Numbered from the stretch's first letter, positions 22,622-31,196 are shown. The stretch is DNA of 64,000 bases from Candidatus Dormiibacterota bacterium (GCA_003153505.1 PLZA01000015.1:1-64000); one strand, 5' to 3'. Program-made: numbers and translations. The notes: generated by a model not told the origin, from the sequence alone.

Positions 22622-23368
22622 TCAGCCGTTCTGGACGGCGGTCTCCGGCGCCGGGAGGGTGGTCACCGCGGCCTCCGCGAGGCGACGCGCCACGCTCAGC
22701 GCGCGATCGGCATGAGGAAGGTGGTCGCGATCGACCCCCGCCACCGCAGCCAGGCCGTCGCGCGCTCCCACCAGGGCGCCGGCCAGGCTCGCCGCGACAG
22801 CGGTGCCGGAAGCCGCTGCGGCGAGCACGTCCTCGAAGGGGTTCGCAGTCGCCAGTGCGCAGATCGCGCGCTGGAGCGTGAGGCCCGGGTCCGGATCGGA
22901 CACGTCCATGGGCGGGCCACCGTCGACCACCCGGAGCCGGTCGAGAAGGGCCATCGGCGCGTCCTCGAGGAGCGATTGGCGAACGCGGATCAGCGCTGTG
23001 TCCAGGTCGAACCTGAGCAGATCGGCGATCAGCAGCGCAGCGGCGACTGCGGTCACCGCGGTGCCCTCATCCGCACCGGCCATGGCGACGCATCGGTAGG
23101 CGTCGCGGCGCAGCCTAGGGCGGTTGAGCGGGCTCAGCAAACCGAAGGGGAGCGCCCGGAGCAGCAGGCCGGCAGCACCCGCGCGCGATGGACGCTCGAG
23201 GCCGCGCTGGCGCAGGTCGGCATCGTCGAACCCGCCGCAGGCTGCCGCCGACTCGGCGACCCCCACGAGGTCCGCAGTTCCCGCCGCCGTACCGGCGGCA
23301 TGTTCACCGGCAAGCGCGCCGATGAAGCTCGCGTCGATCCGGCCGGGCAGGTCCTCGATCAGCGTCAC
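22622..23368 (-). CDS. ADP-ribosylglycohydrolase-like protein
   Basis: 248 residues from GTG 23368. The all-helical, Ala/Gly/Leu/Asp-rich sequence with SFIGALAGEHA near the start, ADEGTAVTAVAAALLIADLL, ATANPFEDVLAAAASG and SLAGALVGARDGLAAV has the rhythm of the ADP-ribosylglycohydrolase (DraG) fold. Its usual Mg-binding DDT and D-x-D motifs are not obvious, so activity is uncertain. The frame is open to 23518, but TAGCGT ends 7 bases before GTG 23368, and the divergent gene starts only 25 bp away. A hypothetical helical protein is the fallback call. Confidence 0.5.
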   Translation of the reverse strand: MTLIEDLPGRIDASFIGALAGEHAAGTAAGTADLVGVAESAAACGGFDDADLRQRGLERPSRAGAAGLLLRALPFGLLSPLNRPRLRRDAYRCVAMAGADEGTAVTAVAAALLIADLLRFDLDTALIRVRQSLLEDAPMALLDRLRVVDGGPPMDVSDPDPGLTLQRAICALATANPFEDVLAAAASGTAVAASLAGALVGARDGLAAVAGVDRDHLPHADRALSVARRLAEAAVTTLPAPETAVQNG

Positions 23369-23375
23369 CAGCAGA

Positions 23376-23385
23376 ACGCTATCCT
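23376..23385. promoter_or_regulatory. Overlapping divergent -10 hexamers (TAGCGT minus, TATCCT plus)
   Basis: On the minus strand TAGCGT (23376-23381) ends 7 bases before GTG 23368. On the plus strand TATCCT (23380-23385) ends 8 bases before ATG 23394. The two hexamers share two base pairs, so one compact site could fire in both directions, with leaderless mRNAs on each side. Confidence 0.5.
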
Positions 23386-23393
23386 TTCCCACG

Positions 23394-23780
23394 ATGCCGA
23401 CGTCGGAACGTGCTGTGGCCGTCGTCCGTGCGATCGCCAGCAGTGGCGCTCTCCGCGCGGCCCCCGGGCTCCTCGACCAGAGCCGCTGGCGCGGCCCGCG
23501 ACCGGCCGCCGTCCGCATCGAGCGGAGCCGGGTTCATGGCGACGCCGGCCTGATCGCCGAGCAGACCGCCCTCACCATGTGGTTCGGCGAAGGCCCCGGC
23601 CTCTCGGGGATCTCGGTCCGCGGCCGGGCGACACGTGTCGCGGTGCGGACGCTTGCCGGCGTGGCGGCGGCGGTGGCGATCGGCGCCGCCAGCGCGTTCG
23701 CTGCTCGGCAGGAGGCGAGCCGCCTGGAGAGCGGCGCCCGGCTGCTACTCGGCGAGCCAGGGAAGAACCACCGGCGCTGA
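23394..23780 (+). CDS. Small single-pass membrane protein, unknown
   Basis: 128 residues: a basic N-terminal region (many Arg), then TMWFGEGPGLSGISVRG and a hydrophobic segment LAGVAAAVAIGAASAFAA (about residues 90-108), with a short polar end. It begins 25 bp from the divergent helical-protein gene and is preceded by TATCCT with 8 bases to ATG and no Shine-Dalgarno. Its last 36 bp overlap the end of the DUF1444-like gene. No family recognised. Confidence 0.55.
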   Translation: MPTSERAVAVVRAIASSGALRAAPGLLDQSRWRGPRPAAVRIERSRVHGDAGLIAEQTALTMWFGEGPGLSGISVRGRATRVAVRTLAGVAAAVAIGAASAFAARQEASRLESGARLLLGEPGKNHRR

Positions 23781-24578
23781 CGTCCGCGATCGGCGGGACA
23801 GCGCGCGCAGCCCCCCTCCGTCGGTGATCAGCAGCTCGCGTGAGCAGGGGTTCATCGCTTCCCGCCACTCCTTGAGCACCCGGCGCTGAAATCGGTCCGC
23901 AGACGGCAGGCCTGCGGGGAGCGCGAGGACGGCGCCCCGGTCGGGCACGCCGAGCAGGACCTCGCCGCCGGCACGTTCGGCGAGAGCCGCGAGGACACGC
24001 GGCGCCATGAGCAGGCTGCCCTGGAACAGCGAATCCGACGCGACGCGCCACCCGTCGGCAGGGATGCGGTCTGTCCGGGCGATCCGTCCCACCAGCGGCT
24101 CGAAGCGTTCCACGGTGTTGGCGCTCGCCGTCCGCCGCACGTCCTCGTCGCTCATCCCCTGCGACGCCCATTCCTCACGGGGGACGCCGCGCATGATGGA
24201 GCCGGGGAGTTCCTCGGCAACAAACGCCGTCAGGTCCGCGCCGACCGGCGCGCGCAACAGGTCGCCGACGCGACCGTGGCTGCCCAGGAAGCGGTCGTTG
24301 CGCACGCACCAGAGCAACCGCGACGTCGACAGCGCCACCGCCGGCCGCGGCGTCAACTGGTGCTCGACAGAGGTGACGTACTCGCCGATCAGCACCGGCA
24401 CCCTGTCGGGCTGGCGTTCGCACGCGTGGAAGAGTGGTGCCAGCGGGAGGATGAGGTCGAGCCCGGAGCCGGTCACGTGCAACGCGAAGCGCGCCTGGTC
24501 CACCTCGACATTGGCGCCGTGGTACCGCGAGATCAGCTGCAGGCGGATCCGATCCGCGAAGGCCCCCCTGGACTCCAC
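23745..24578 (-). CDS. DUF1444 (YtpQ)-like protein
   Basis: 277 residues, soluble. The segments AVALSTSRLLWCVRNDRFL, AFVAEELPGSIMRGVPREEW and LPAGLPSADRF resemble the DUF1444/YtpQ family, soluble proteins of unknown activity. It starts 4 bp after the VWA-protein gene, third in the MoxR-VWA operon, so it is likely part of the same machine or its client. The assignment to DUF1444 rests on my reading of the motif order and is moderately secure. Confidence 0.68.
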   Translation of the reverse strand: MESRGAFADRIRLQLISRYHGANVEVDQARFALHVTGSGLDLILPLAPLFHACERQPDRVPVLIGEYVTSVEHQLTPRPAVALSTSRLLWCVRNDRFLGSHGRVGDLLRAPVGADLTAFVAEELPGSIMRGVPREEWASQGMSDEDVRRTASANTVERFEPLVGRIARTDRIPADGWRVASDSLFQGSLLMAPRVLAALAERAGGEVLLGVPDRGAVLALPAGLPSADRFQRRVLKEWREAMNPCSRELLITDGGGLRALSRRSRTSAPVVLPWLAE

Positions 24579-24582
24579 GCGC

Positions 24583-26748
24583 CTACGCGGCTCCTCGCTT
24601 CGAGCTCACGTAATCGACGAGGACGTAATCACCGAGCCGGTCGGGACTGATGAAGAACGCACGTCCACGGTTGAGCCGCGTCATCTGATTCACGAACTGC
24701 ACGAGGTGATGATTCGACTCGAGCATGAATGTGTTGATGACGATGTTCTCGCGCGTGCAGCGTTTCACCTCGAGCAACGTCTTGTGAAAGGTCTCGGGCA
24801 ACGGCGGATAGAAGAACACAGGCCGTCCATTCTCGATGTGCGCCGTCGGCTCGCCGTCGCTGACGATGATGATCTGCTTGTTCTCTCCCGGATCCCGCGC
24901 GAGCAACCGACGAGCCAGCATCAACCCATGCTGCATATTGGTCCCGTACACGTACTCATTCACCGAGAGATGCGGCAACGCTGCGGGCTTGATCTCCCGC
25001 GCCAGGTCACTGAACCCAATGATGTGCAACGTGTCGCGCGGATACGCACTACGTATCAGTGAATCAAGCGCCAGCGCAACCTTCTTCGCCGCATAGAAGT
25101 ACCCGCGCAACGGCATCGACCGACTCATATCGAGCATCAAAACAGTGGCCGACCGCGTCAGCGTATCCGAGCGATGCACGACAAAGTCTTCCGGCGAAAG
25201 TCGAGGCACAGAGCGACGAGGGCTACGCGGAGCCAGGGCCGGAGGGGACCCCGGCGGAGGCTGAATAGTCCGGTTTGAAGCCGCAGCCGGGGTCCCCTCC
25301 GGCCGCAAGTCACTCACAACGGAATCCGCATCACGGCGTACCGCGTTCATGAGCGTCTCGCGGACGTCGAGATCGAACACGTCTCCGAATTCGTAGGCCT
25401 TCGTGTCCTCCTCGCGCTCCCCGCCCTGGCCGTGACGGGACACCGGATGGTCTCCGAAGCGGTCGTGACGCAGCCGCGCGAACAGATCACCGAGCGCCTT
25501 CTGTCCGATGCGCCGCAGCCCGCGCGCAGTCAAGCGCATCCCTTCCTCATCGCGCTCGACGAGCCCGCGCTGTTCGAGCTGATCGGTCATGCGCTGCAGG
25601 CGCGAGAGGTCGCGCGCCGCGTTGTCACCGAGCACGTCGCGCAGCGCTTCCTCGGTTGCGCTGTCGAGCGGCTCACCGCGATACATCCCGCGCAGCCCGC
25701 GCTCCAGCTCCTCGATCGACTGCAGGCGGTCCATGACCCCCATCGCCTCGTCAAAAGGCAGCTGTTCGTTCCCGAAGAACGAGTAGCGCTGACCGAGGTG
25801 GCGGCGGTCGGAGAGCAGTTCGAGACCGCTCATCAGCTCGGCGAGCTGTGCCTGCAGGTCCGGGTCACCGAACGTCGCGGAGATCATCTCCTCGAGCTGA
25901 TGACGCTGCTCCGGCGACAGCGACTGCATCAACGAGTCCATGCGCGCCATCTGCGCCGCGAGCTGGGCGAGGAACTCGTCGAACGTCGCCGGCGCGTCCG
26001 GGAACATCGAGCCCCACTTCTTGAGGAAGTCCTCGTAGTTGTGCTGCAGCTGCGCGTCGGGCACCCCTTCCAGCTTCTGCCGCACGAGCGAGTTCAGATC
26101 GCGGGCCATCTCGCGCAGCGCACTGAGGTCCTGCTGCGACATCTGACCCATCTGCTCGGCCATCTGCTTGAAGTACGTGTTGACGACGTTCTGCTTGATC
26201 TCTTCGAGCAGCTTCTGAAATGCCTGCTCTGCGCGCTGGTCCATGAACTCGTAGCCCTGGAGTTCGCGGATCGCGCCGCCAGGTTCCGGGGGCAGGTTGT
26301 CGAGGTGCTCGCGGCGCTTCTTGGCGACACGCTCGAGGATCCGCTGGGCGCTGCCGTCGGTGGCATTCTTGAGCCGCTCGTCGATGCCCTGGCGTTCGAG
26401 ACGGAGCACGTTGTCGAGCTTTTCCTCGATGTCCTTGAAGACGTTGTCGAGGCTGTAGCGCTCGAGCTGCTTCTGGCGCTGCTTGCGCAGCCGTTCCATC
26501 AACTCCTCGAGGCCGGCGAACTTGCGCCCGTCGCGGTCGCGCCAGCCCTGGCTCAGCAGACGGCGCAGCGCCGTCTCGAAGTCCCAGCCATGAAAGACGT
26601 CCTCGCTCAGCCGGTCGAAGAGCGCGTCGGCGTCATCGCCGAGCGGGTCCTGGGTGCCGTCCCAGATGCTGAATCGATGCTGGCGCGGGTTGCGTTTCGG
26701 TTCCGGCGCCGGATCCAGCCTCGATTCCGCGAGAGCCTCATCCTCCAT
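24583..26748 (-). CDS. VWA-domain protein partnered with a MoxR-type ATPase
   Basis: 721 residues. The first 450 are charged, Gln/Glu/Leu-rich and helical (LMERLRKQRQKQLERYS; QMAEQMGQMSQQDL). A proline-rich linker follows, then a C-terminal von Willebrand A domain with a MIDAS motif DMSRSM (about residue 540), GTNMQHGLMLA and VSDGEPTAHI. Such proteins act as metal-dependent adaptors for MoxR/ChlI-type AAA+ ATPases, here the upstream gene, whose end it overlaps by 11 bp. ATG 26748 has GGAAG 8 bases upstream; the longer frame to 26883 is antisense-like filler. The linker encodes a perfect DNA palindrome (25237-25304). Confidence 0.88.
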   Translation of the reverse strand: MEDEALAESRLDPAPEPKRNPRQHRFSIWDGTQDPLGDDADALFDRLSEDVFHGWDFETALRRLLSQGWRDRDGRKFAGLEELMERLRKQRQKQLERYSLDNVFKDIEEKLDNVLRLERQGIDERLKNATDGSAQRILERVAKKRREHLDNLPPEPGGAIRELQGYEFMDQRAEQAFQKLLEEIKQNVVNTYFKQMAEQMGQMSQQDLSALREMARDLNSLVRQKLEGVPDAQLQHNYEDFLKKWGSMFPDAPATFDEFLAQLAAQMARMDSLMQSLSPEQRHQLEEMISATFGDPDLQAQLAELMSGLELLSDRRHLGQRYSFFGNEQLPFDEAMGVMDRLQSIEELERGLRGMYRGEPLDSATEEALRDVLGDNAARDLSRLQRMTDQLEQRGLVERDEEGMRLTARGLRRIGQKALGDLFARLRHDRFGDHPVSRHGQGGEREEDTKAYEFGDVFDLDVRETLMNAVRRDADSVVSDLRPEGTPAAASNRTIQPPPGSPPALAPRSPRRSVPRLSPEDFVVHRSDTLTRSATVLMLDMSRSMPLRGYFYAAKKVALALDSLIRSAYPRDTLHIIGFSDLAREIKPAALPHLSVNEYVYGTNMQHGLMLARRLLARDPGENKQIIIVSDGEPTAHIENGRPVFFYPPLPETFHKTLLEVKRCTRENIVINTFMLESNHHLVQFVNQMTRLNRGRAFFISPDRLGDYVLVDYVSSKRGAA
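25237..25304. repeat. 19-bp perfect inverted repeat inside the VWA-protein gene
   Basis: GGCCGGAGGGGACCCCGGC (25237-25255) and its exact reverse complement (25286-25304) flank 30 bp. The element is in frame and encodes the Pro/Ala-rich linker before the VWA domain (RPEGTPAAASNRTIQ, then PPPGSPPALAPR). It looks like a small palindromic repeat element inserted without breaking the gene. I see no second copy in the window. Confidence 0.8.
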
Positions 26749-28138
26749 AGACCGCGCTTCCGTCGAGTGCGGTCTTGTTGAGGCGCTTGCCGAGATGCAG
26801 GCCTTCGAGGACGAATTCGAGCACCGCGACCCGCATCGCGTCGGTGTCCGGCTCACCGAGCCGCTGGCGCGCGCGCTCCACACCGCCGAGCTCGGTGAGC
26901 GCCTGCGCGTAGTGCGCGACGGTGTGCTGGTCGCCGACCTCCACCGTGAATCCGCCGCGATCGAACCGCTGCACGAGGTCGCTGAACTCCTGGACGGTGA
27001 AGTGGCGGCGGAAGACGTTGTTGCACGCGGTGCGCATCAGCTTCTCGAGCACCGCGCCGTCGTCGCCATCCTCCCAGGTCTCGAGCTCGATCTTTCCTGC
27101 TGTTGACGACATGAGCGCGGGCAGATCGCTGATCCGTGCGACCGCGTCGCGCTCGCCGGTGCGCAGCGCGCGGCGCAGTGCTCCGGCCGCAAGGTTCTCG
27201 TAGTTCGCGGTGGTGAGCCGGACCGAGACACCACTGCGCTGATTCACCTGCGGATGGCGCCGAGCCACGTGCGAAAGCTCGGCGACGATCTCCTGCATGA
27301 ACCCCGGCACGGTGACCGGGACCGGCATGTCGTCGAACGTCATCCGCTCCTGCTCGGCGATCGCGATCTCGTCGTCGAGCGTGCGCGGGTAGTGGGTGCG
27401 GACCTGCGCGCCGAAGCGGTCCTTGAGCGGGGTGATGATCCGGCCGCGGTTGGTGTAGTCCTCGGGGTTGGCGGTCGCGACCACGAACACGTCGAGCGGC
27501 AGGCGCAGGCGGTAGCCGCGGATCTGCACGTCGCGCTCTTCGATGACGTTGAGCAGCCCGACCTGGATGCGCTCGGCGAGGTCGGGGAGCTCGTTGATCG
27601 CGAAGATGCCCCGGTTGGTGCGCGGGATGAGGCCGTAGTGGATGGTGAGCTCGTCGCTGAGGTAGCGCCCTTCGGCAACGCGGATCGGGTCGACCTCGCC
27701 GATCAGGTCGGCGATCGACGTGTCCGGGGTCGCCAACTTCTCCGAGTAGCGATGGTCGGGGGTGAGCCACGCGAGCTCGGTCGCATCGCCATGCTCGGCG
27801 ACAAGGTCGCGGCAGCGGCGGCAGATCGGCTCATAGGGATCGTCATTGATCTCGCACCCGGCGATTGCCGGGACGGCATCGTCGAGGAGCGTGATCAGCG
27901 CCCGGATGAGGCGCGACTTCGCCTGGCCGCGCTCACCGAGCAGCACCATGTCCTGCCCCGCGAGGATGGCATTCTCGATCTGCGGGATGACCGAATCGTC
28001 GTATCCGCGGATGCCGCCGAACAGCTCCTCGTGGTTGGTGAGCTTGCGAATCAGGTTGCGGCGCAGCTCGGTCCTGACGGGCAGGACGCGGTATTCCGCA
28101 CGACGCAACTCACCGACGGTGGACGGGGCCTGGGACAT
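26738..28138 (-). CDS. MoxR/magnesium-chelatase-type AAA+ ATPase
   Basis: 466 residues. Walker A is LLGERGQAKSRLI (about 67-79), followed by a cysteine set in GCEINDDPYEPICRRC (about 93-108) that could bind metal; GIFAINELPDLAERIQ is the Walker B region and VVATANPEDYTNRGRI is sensor 1, with the LKDRFGAQVRTHYP arginine finger. These are the marks of ChlI/MoxR ATPases, which remodel or insert metal into partner proteins with a VWA subunit, encoded next. TAGTCT ends 9 bases before the ATG with no Shine-Dalgarno, so it is probably leaderless. It heads the operon ATPase-VWA-DUF1444. Confidence 0.92.
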   Translation of the reverse strand: MSQAPSTVGELRRAEYRVLPVRTELRRNLIRKLTNHEELFGGIRGYDDSVIPQIENAILAGQDMVLLGERGQAKSRLIRALITLLDDAVPAIAGCEINDDPYEPICRRCRDLVAEHGDATELAWLTPDHRYSEKLATPDTSIADLIGEVDPIRVAEGRYLSDELTIHYGLIPRTNRGIFAINELPDLAERIQVGLLNVIEERDVQIRGYRLRLPLDVFVVATANPEDYTNRGRIITPLKDRFGAQVRTHYPRTLDDEIAIAEQERMTFDDMPVPVTVPGFMQEIVAELSHVARRHPQVNQRSGVSVRLTTANYENLAAGALRRALRTGERDAVARISDLPALMSSTAGKIELETWEDGDDGAVLEKLMRTACNNVFRRHFTVQEFSDLVQRFDRGGFTVEVGDQHTVAHYAQALTELGGVERARQRLGEPDTDAMRVAVLEFVLEGLHLGKRLNKTALDGSAVYGG

Positions 28139-28147
28139 CGCATCCCA

Positions 28148-28153
28148 AGACTA
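28148..28153 (-). promoter_or_regulatory. -10-like hexamer of the MoxR-VWA operon (TAGTCT)
   Basis: TAGTCT on the minus strand ends 9 bases before ATG 28138 and overlaps the 12-bp space after the upstream cobB gene, so the operon probably has its own leaderless promoter. Confidence 0.45.
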
Positions 28154-29629
28154 CACCGGGGCGGCGAATCGACTGCCGCGCCCCGCCAGCGTGGCGTGCG
28201 TCCGCTGATCGATCGAGTCGCGGGCGGCGGCGACAAGACGGCCGGCAAGCTCCTGCTCCTGACCGAAGTGGAGATGGATGAACGACGCGAGCATGAGCGG
28301 GTCGGTCCATCCCTCGCACCCGAGTGGTTCGCCATCGCAGTCGTGCATCGTGTAGGCGGCGTCCAGGCAGTCGGCGCCGGAGAGGACGCGGCTGAAATGA
28401 AACTCGTGCCCGCGAAGACGCGTCCCGACAGGGCCGAGCATCGACGCTGTGGCGATGCTGAGGTCGCGGTATCCGGTGTGCAGGGTGCCGGCCTCCAGCG
28501 TGATGTCGATGGGAATGAGGCCTGCCATCTGATGGGTGGTGCCGTCGCTGGTCCGGAGCGACCGCGCCGAGTACTGCAGGCCGCAGCCCTCGGCGTAGAC
28601 CGGGACACCGTGGGCGTGGGCGCGCCGGAACGACTCGAGGAACGACAGGTTGCGTGCGAGCCTCGGAACGAACGCCTCTGCGATGCCCCCGCCCAGGTAG
28701 ATGAGGCCGAGGTCGCGCGGCAGCGCGGCGTCCTCGAGGGGCGAGAACGTGACGATCTCGGCGCCCGCGTCCTCGAGCAGCTCGAGGTTTTCCGAGTAGT
28801 AGAAGCAGAAGGCGTCGTCGAACGCGACACCGATGCGCACCGGTGCGTCGCTGCTCAGTGTTGCGGCTGCGCGGTGGCGCGGCGCGAGCGGCACCGGCCG
28901 CGCCCCCTCCATGAGGCGCTCGAGGAGGTCGAGATCGCAGTGCCTGGCCATCGCCGCACCGAGCTCCGTGATCGCCTCGTCGACGTGCGGGTTCTGCAGC
29001 AGTGGCAGCAGCCCGGTACGCAGTTCCGGGATGCGGACGTTCTGCATGTGTGGGAGCGCGCCGAGGACCGGCATCCTGGCGAGCGACCAGATCGCATCCT
29101 CGATCACGCGACGTCGATAGTCGTTGGGGACGTTGTTGAGGATCACACCGATCACGCTGCCGGCGCTGTCCAGCTCTTTGATGCCCAGCGCCGCCGCTGC
29201 GGCTGTCTCGCCCATGGACCACGCGTCGACCACGAGCACCACCGGCGCGGAGATGAGGCGCGCGACCTCGAGCGTGCTGCCGGGGAACTCGCGAGGGTTC
29301 GACTCAGGCGTCTCCGCCGTCATGCCATGGCCGTCGAGCACGCCCATCGCCCCTTCGACGATGACGCAATCCGCACCGATCGCGCCATGCGCAAGCGAGC
29401 GCCGCACCCCATCGGGACCGAGTAGCCACGAGTCGAGGTTGCGGCATGATCGCCGGCTCGCGTGCGCGAGGTACGCGGAGTCGATGAAGTCGGCGCCCAC
29501 CTTGAAGGTCTGGACGGTCCGACCACGAGCACGGAGTGCGGCGGTGAGGCCGAGGGTGATCGAGGTCTTCCCGGTACCCGAACCCAGGCCGCCAACCACG
29601 AGCCGAGGAATCCCGACCTCCTCGAGCAT
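28151..29629 (-). CDS. cobB: Cobyrinate a,c-diamide synthase (CobB/CbiA)
   Basis: 492 residues. It amidates carboxyls a and c of cobyrinate in B12 synthesis using glutamine and ATP. The N-terminal P-loop GGLGSGTGKTSITLGL (about residues 11-26), KVGADFIDSAYLAH, VEGAMGVLDGHG, and a C-terminal class I amidotransferase domain with YLGGGIAEAF and the nucleophile cysteine in VYAEGCGLQYSA are all present. ATG 29629 has GGAGG 6 bases upstream; the long frame to 29824 is leader. That leader contains a 7-bp hairpin (GGACCTG/CAGGTCC, 29654-29676), but no recognisable cobalamin riboswitch. No other cob/cbi gene is near. Confidence 0.92.
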   Translation of the reverse strand: MLEEVGIPRLVVGGLGSGTGKTSITLGLTAALRARGRTVQTFKVGADFIDSAYLAHASRRSCRNLDSWLLGPDGVRRSLAHGAIGADCVIVEGAMGVLDGHGMTAETPESNPREFPGSTLEVARLISAPVVLVVDAWSMGETAAAAALGIKELDSAGSVIGVILNNVPNDYRRRVIEDAIWSLARMPVLGALPHMQNVRIPELRTGLLPLLQNPHVDEAITELGAAMARHCDLDLLERLMEGARPVPLAPRHRAAATLSSDAPVRIGVAFDDAFCFYYSENLELLEDAGAEIVTFSPLEDAALPRDLGLIYLGGGIAEAFVPRLARNLSFLESFRRAHAHGVPVYAEGCGLQYSARSLRTSDGTTHQMAGLIPIDITLEAGTLHTGYRDLSIATASMLGPVGTRLRGHEFHFSRVLSGADCLDAAYTMHDCDGEPLGCEGWTDPLMLASFIHLHFGQEQELAGRLVAAARDSIDQRTHATLAGRGSRFAAPV

Positions 29630-29894
29630 GAGGTGCCTCCGGATGCGCGCTGAGGACCTGACAGCGCGGCAGGTCCGTCCTTGCTCTCTCGCCGGCGGGC
29701 ACGGCGACGACCGCCGGACTCGCCCACCCGACGCTAGCACCGGGTGGGGGCCGCGGCAAGTTCGAAGTTGTAACGACAGCCGGGTGCGGGTGTGCGGTGT
29801 GCGCCTTGGATGCATCGATCTCATGAGCAGCAGACCGTCTCAGGCTTGCGAGGTCGAGCCGACTTGACTGTGGCGGCCTGCGGAGCGAGCCGTG

Positions 29895-30410
29895 TCAGCA
29901 GTCGAACGCAAACCAGCACAACTCGTTGCGCAGCCGCTGGTCGTCGAGCACAAGTTCTCGGATCGCGTGGGGGAGTTGGGCGCGCTGCCACTGGCACTCC
30001 AAACGGCCGGCCTCGACGCGGTCGTCTTCAGTCGCTGCCGCGCGCGCGGCCTTGATCGCGTAGGCCGCGGCTCCGAGTTCGTGGGCCGCCACATGGCCCA
30101 CCGCCGCGGCCTGGCCGGCAGCGTACGCGGCATGCCGTGCTGCCCCACTCAGGTCTCTGGCCGCAGCGTTCGCATGGCCGGCCGCCGTTCGGGCCTCTGC
30201 CCACGTGATCTCACCGCGCGCCCAGGCACGCCCGAGGTCGATCGCCCGACGTGGACGGTCGTCCTTCGGGCGTGACTGCTCGAAGTGGTGCAGCACGTGC
30301 TCGGCGCAGTCAGCCGCCCACATCGCAAGAAGACGATGATCGTCGTCTTGGAGGATCCCGCCGCGACGCACGGTGATGAACCGCGGATCCCGGATCTTGG
30401 GGAGGATCAC
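29895..30410 (-). CDS. Putative immunity protein (Imm-5-like)
   Basis: 171 residues, all-helical. The opening ILPKIRDPRFITVRRGGIL, DDDHRLLAMWAADCAEHVL, DRPRRAIDLGRAWARGEI, and repeated Ala/His helices through WQRAQLPHAIRELVL are the consensus of small putative immunity proteins (Imm-5-like) found beside, or away from, contact-dependent toxin genes. No toxin-like gene lies on either side, so it may be an orphan immunity gene protecting against neighbours. The GTG start at 30410 lacks a clear Shine-Dalgarno. Confidence 0.78.
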   Translation of the reverse strand: MILPKIRDPRFITVRRGGILQDDDHRLLAMWAADCAEHVLHHFEQSRPKDDRPRRAIDLGRAWARGEITWAEARTAAGHANAAARDLSGAARHAAYAAGQAAAVGHVAAHELGAAAYAIKAARAAATEDDRVEAGRLECQWQRAQLPHAIRELVLDDQRLRNELCWFAFDC

Positions 30411-30572
30411 CAGTCAGTCATCTCGCTCTTGTGTCCGCCAACGGTAGCAAGATCGGCCTCCGACCTCCCGGTGCCATTGACGTCCCGCTTCGCAGCGAGC
30501 GCGCACGGTACAGTCGCAACGACCGCTGACCCAGGGGCCTGTGGGCGAGAGCCGGACCTGTGGAGGACTGAC

Positions 30573-31196
30573 GTGGCTGCAAATCAATGGCCGCTCATTC
30601 GCGCTGAGCGGGTGGCGCTCATCGCCGACCTCGAGAACGTGACCGACGCGCAATGGTCGACACAGTCGCTGTGTTCTGCGTGGACGGTCCGCGATGTCCT
30701 CGCCCACATGACGACCACCGCCAAGATGACCCCGGGAAGGTTCTTCGGCAAGCTCGCCGGCAGCGGTTTCCGATTCAACGTGATGAACGACAACGGCGTC
30801 AAGGAGGAGCAGGGCGCGACGCCGGCTGATGCGCTGGCCGGGTTCAAGGCGCAGCTCGATCGCACCACCGCACCACCTGGCCCGCTCGATGCGATGGTCG
30901 GCGAGATCGTGATCCACAGCCAGGACATTCGCCGTCCACTCGGGATCGCACACACCTTTCAGCCGGAGGCCGTGACGCTGGTCGGCGATTTTGTGACCCG
31001 CGGCAACCTGCTCCTCGGCGGCAAACGCCGCGCCACCGGACTCACATTGACCGCCACGGACGTCGACTGGACGCGCGGCACCGGACCCGAGGTCAAAGGC
31101 CCGCTCGCCTCGATCATCCTGGCACTCACGGGACGCAGGGCCGGCCTCGCCGACCTCACCGGCGACGGCCTCGCGGCTTTGACCGGGCGGATCTAA
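30573..31196 (+). CDS. Mycothiol-dependent maleylpyruvate isomerase-like / DinB-fold protein
   Basis: 207 residues. The N-terminal MDMPI/DinB helix bundle is visible in RAERVALIADLENVTDAQWS, CSAWTVRDVLAHMTTTAKMT with its conserved histidine, and VIHSQDIRRPLG with a second histidine, giving the usual three-His metal site with an upstream residue. The C-terminus has the substrate strand LTLTATDVDW. Family members use mycothiol or bacillithiol; the substrate here is unknown. GTG 30573 has GGAGG 6 bases upstream. TACAGT (30509-30514) may be its -10. The 3' end overlaps recJ by 4 bp. Confidence 0.86.
   Translation: MAANQWPLIRAERVALIADLENVTDAQWSTQSLCSAWTVRDVLAHMTTTAKMTPGRFFGKLAGSGFRFNVMNDNGVKEEQGATPADALAGFKAQLDRTTAPPGPLDAMVGEIVIHSQDIRRPLGIAHTFQPEAVTLVGDFVTRGNLLLGGKRRATGLTLTATDVDWTRGTGPEVKGPLASIILALTGRRAGLADLTGDGLAALTGRI

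Noticed and set aside
25432-26781. 449-codon plus-strand frame opposite the VWA-protein gene
   Set aside because: Leu/Val/Glu-rich shadow with no motif; the VWA protein has a MIDAS motif and a ribosome binding site.
27254-29425. 723-codon plus-strand frame spanning the MoxR ATPase and cobB genes
   Set aside because: Covers two genes with clear motifs on the other strand, so it is a shadow.
29630-29824. Cobalamin riboswitch upstream of cobB
   Set aside because: The leader has a hairpin but lacks the conserved B12 box, so I did not call one.
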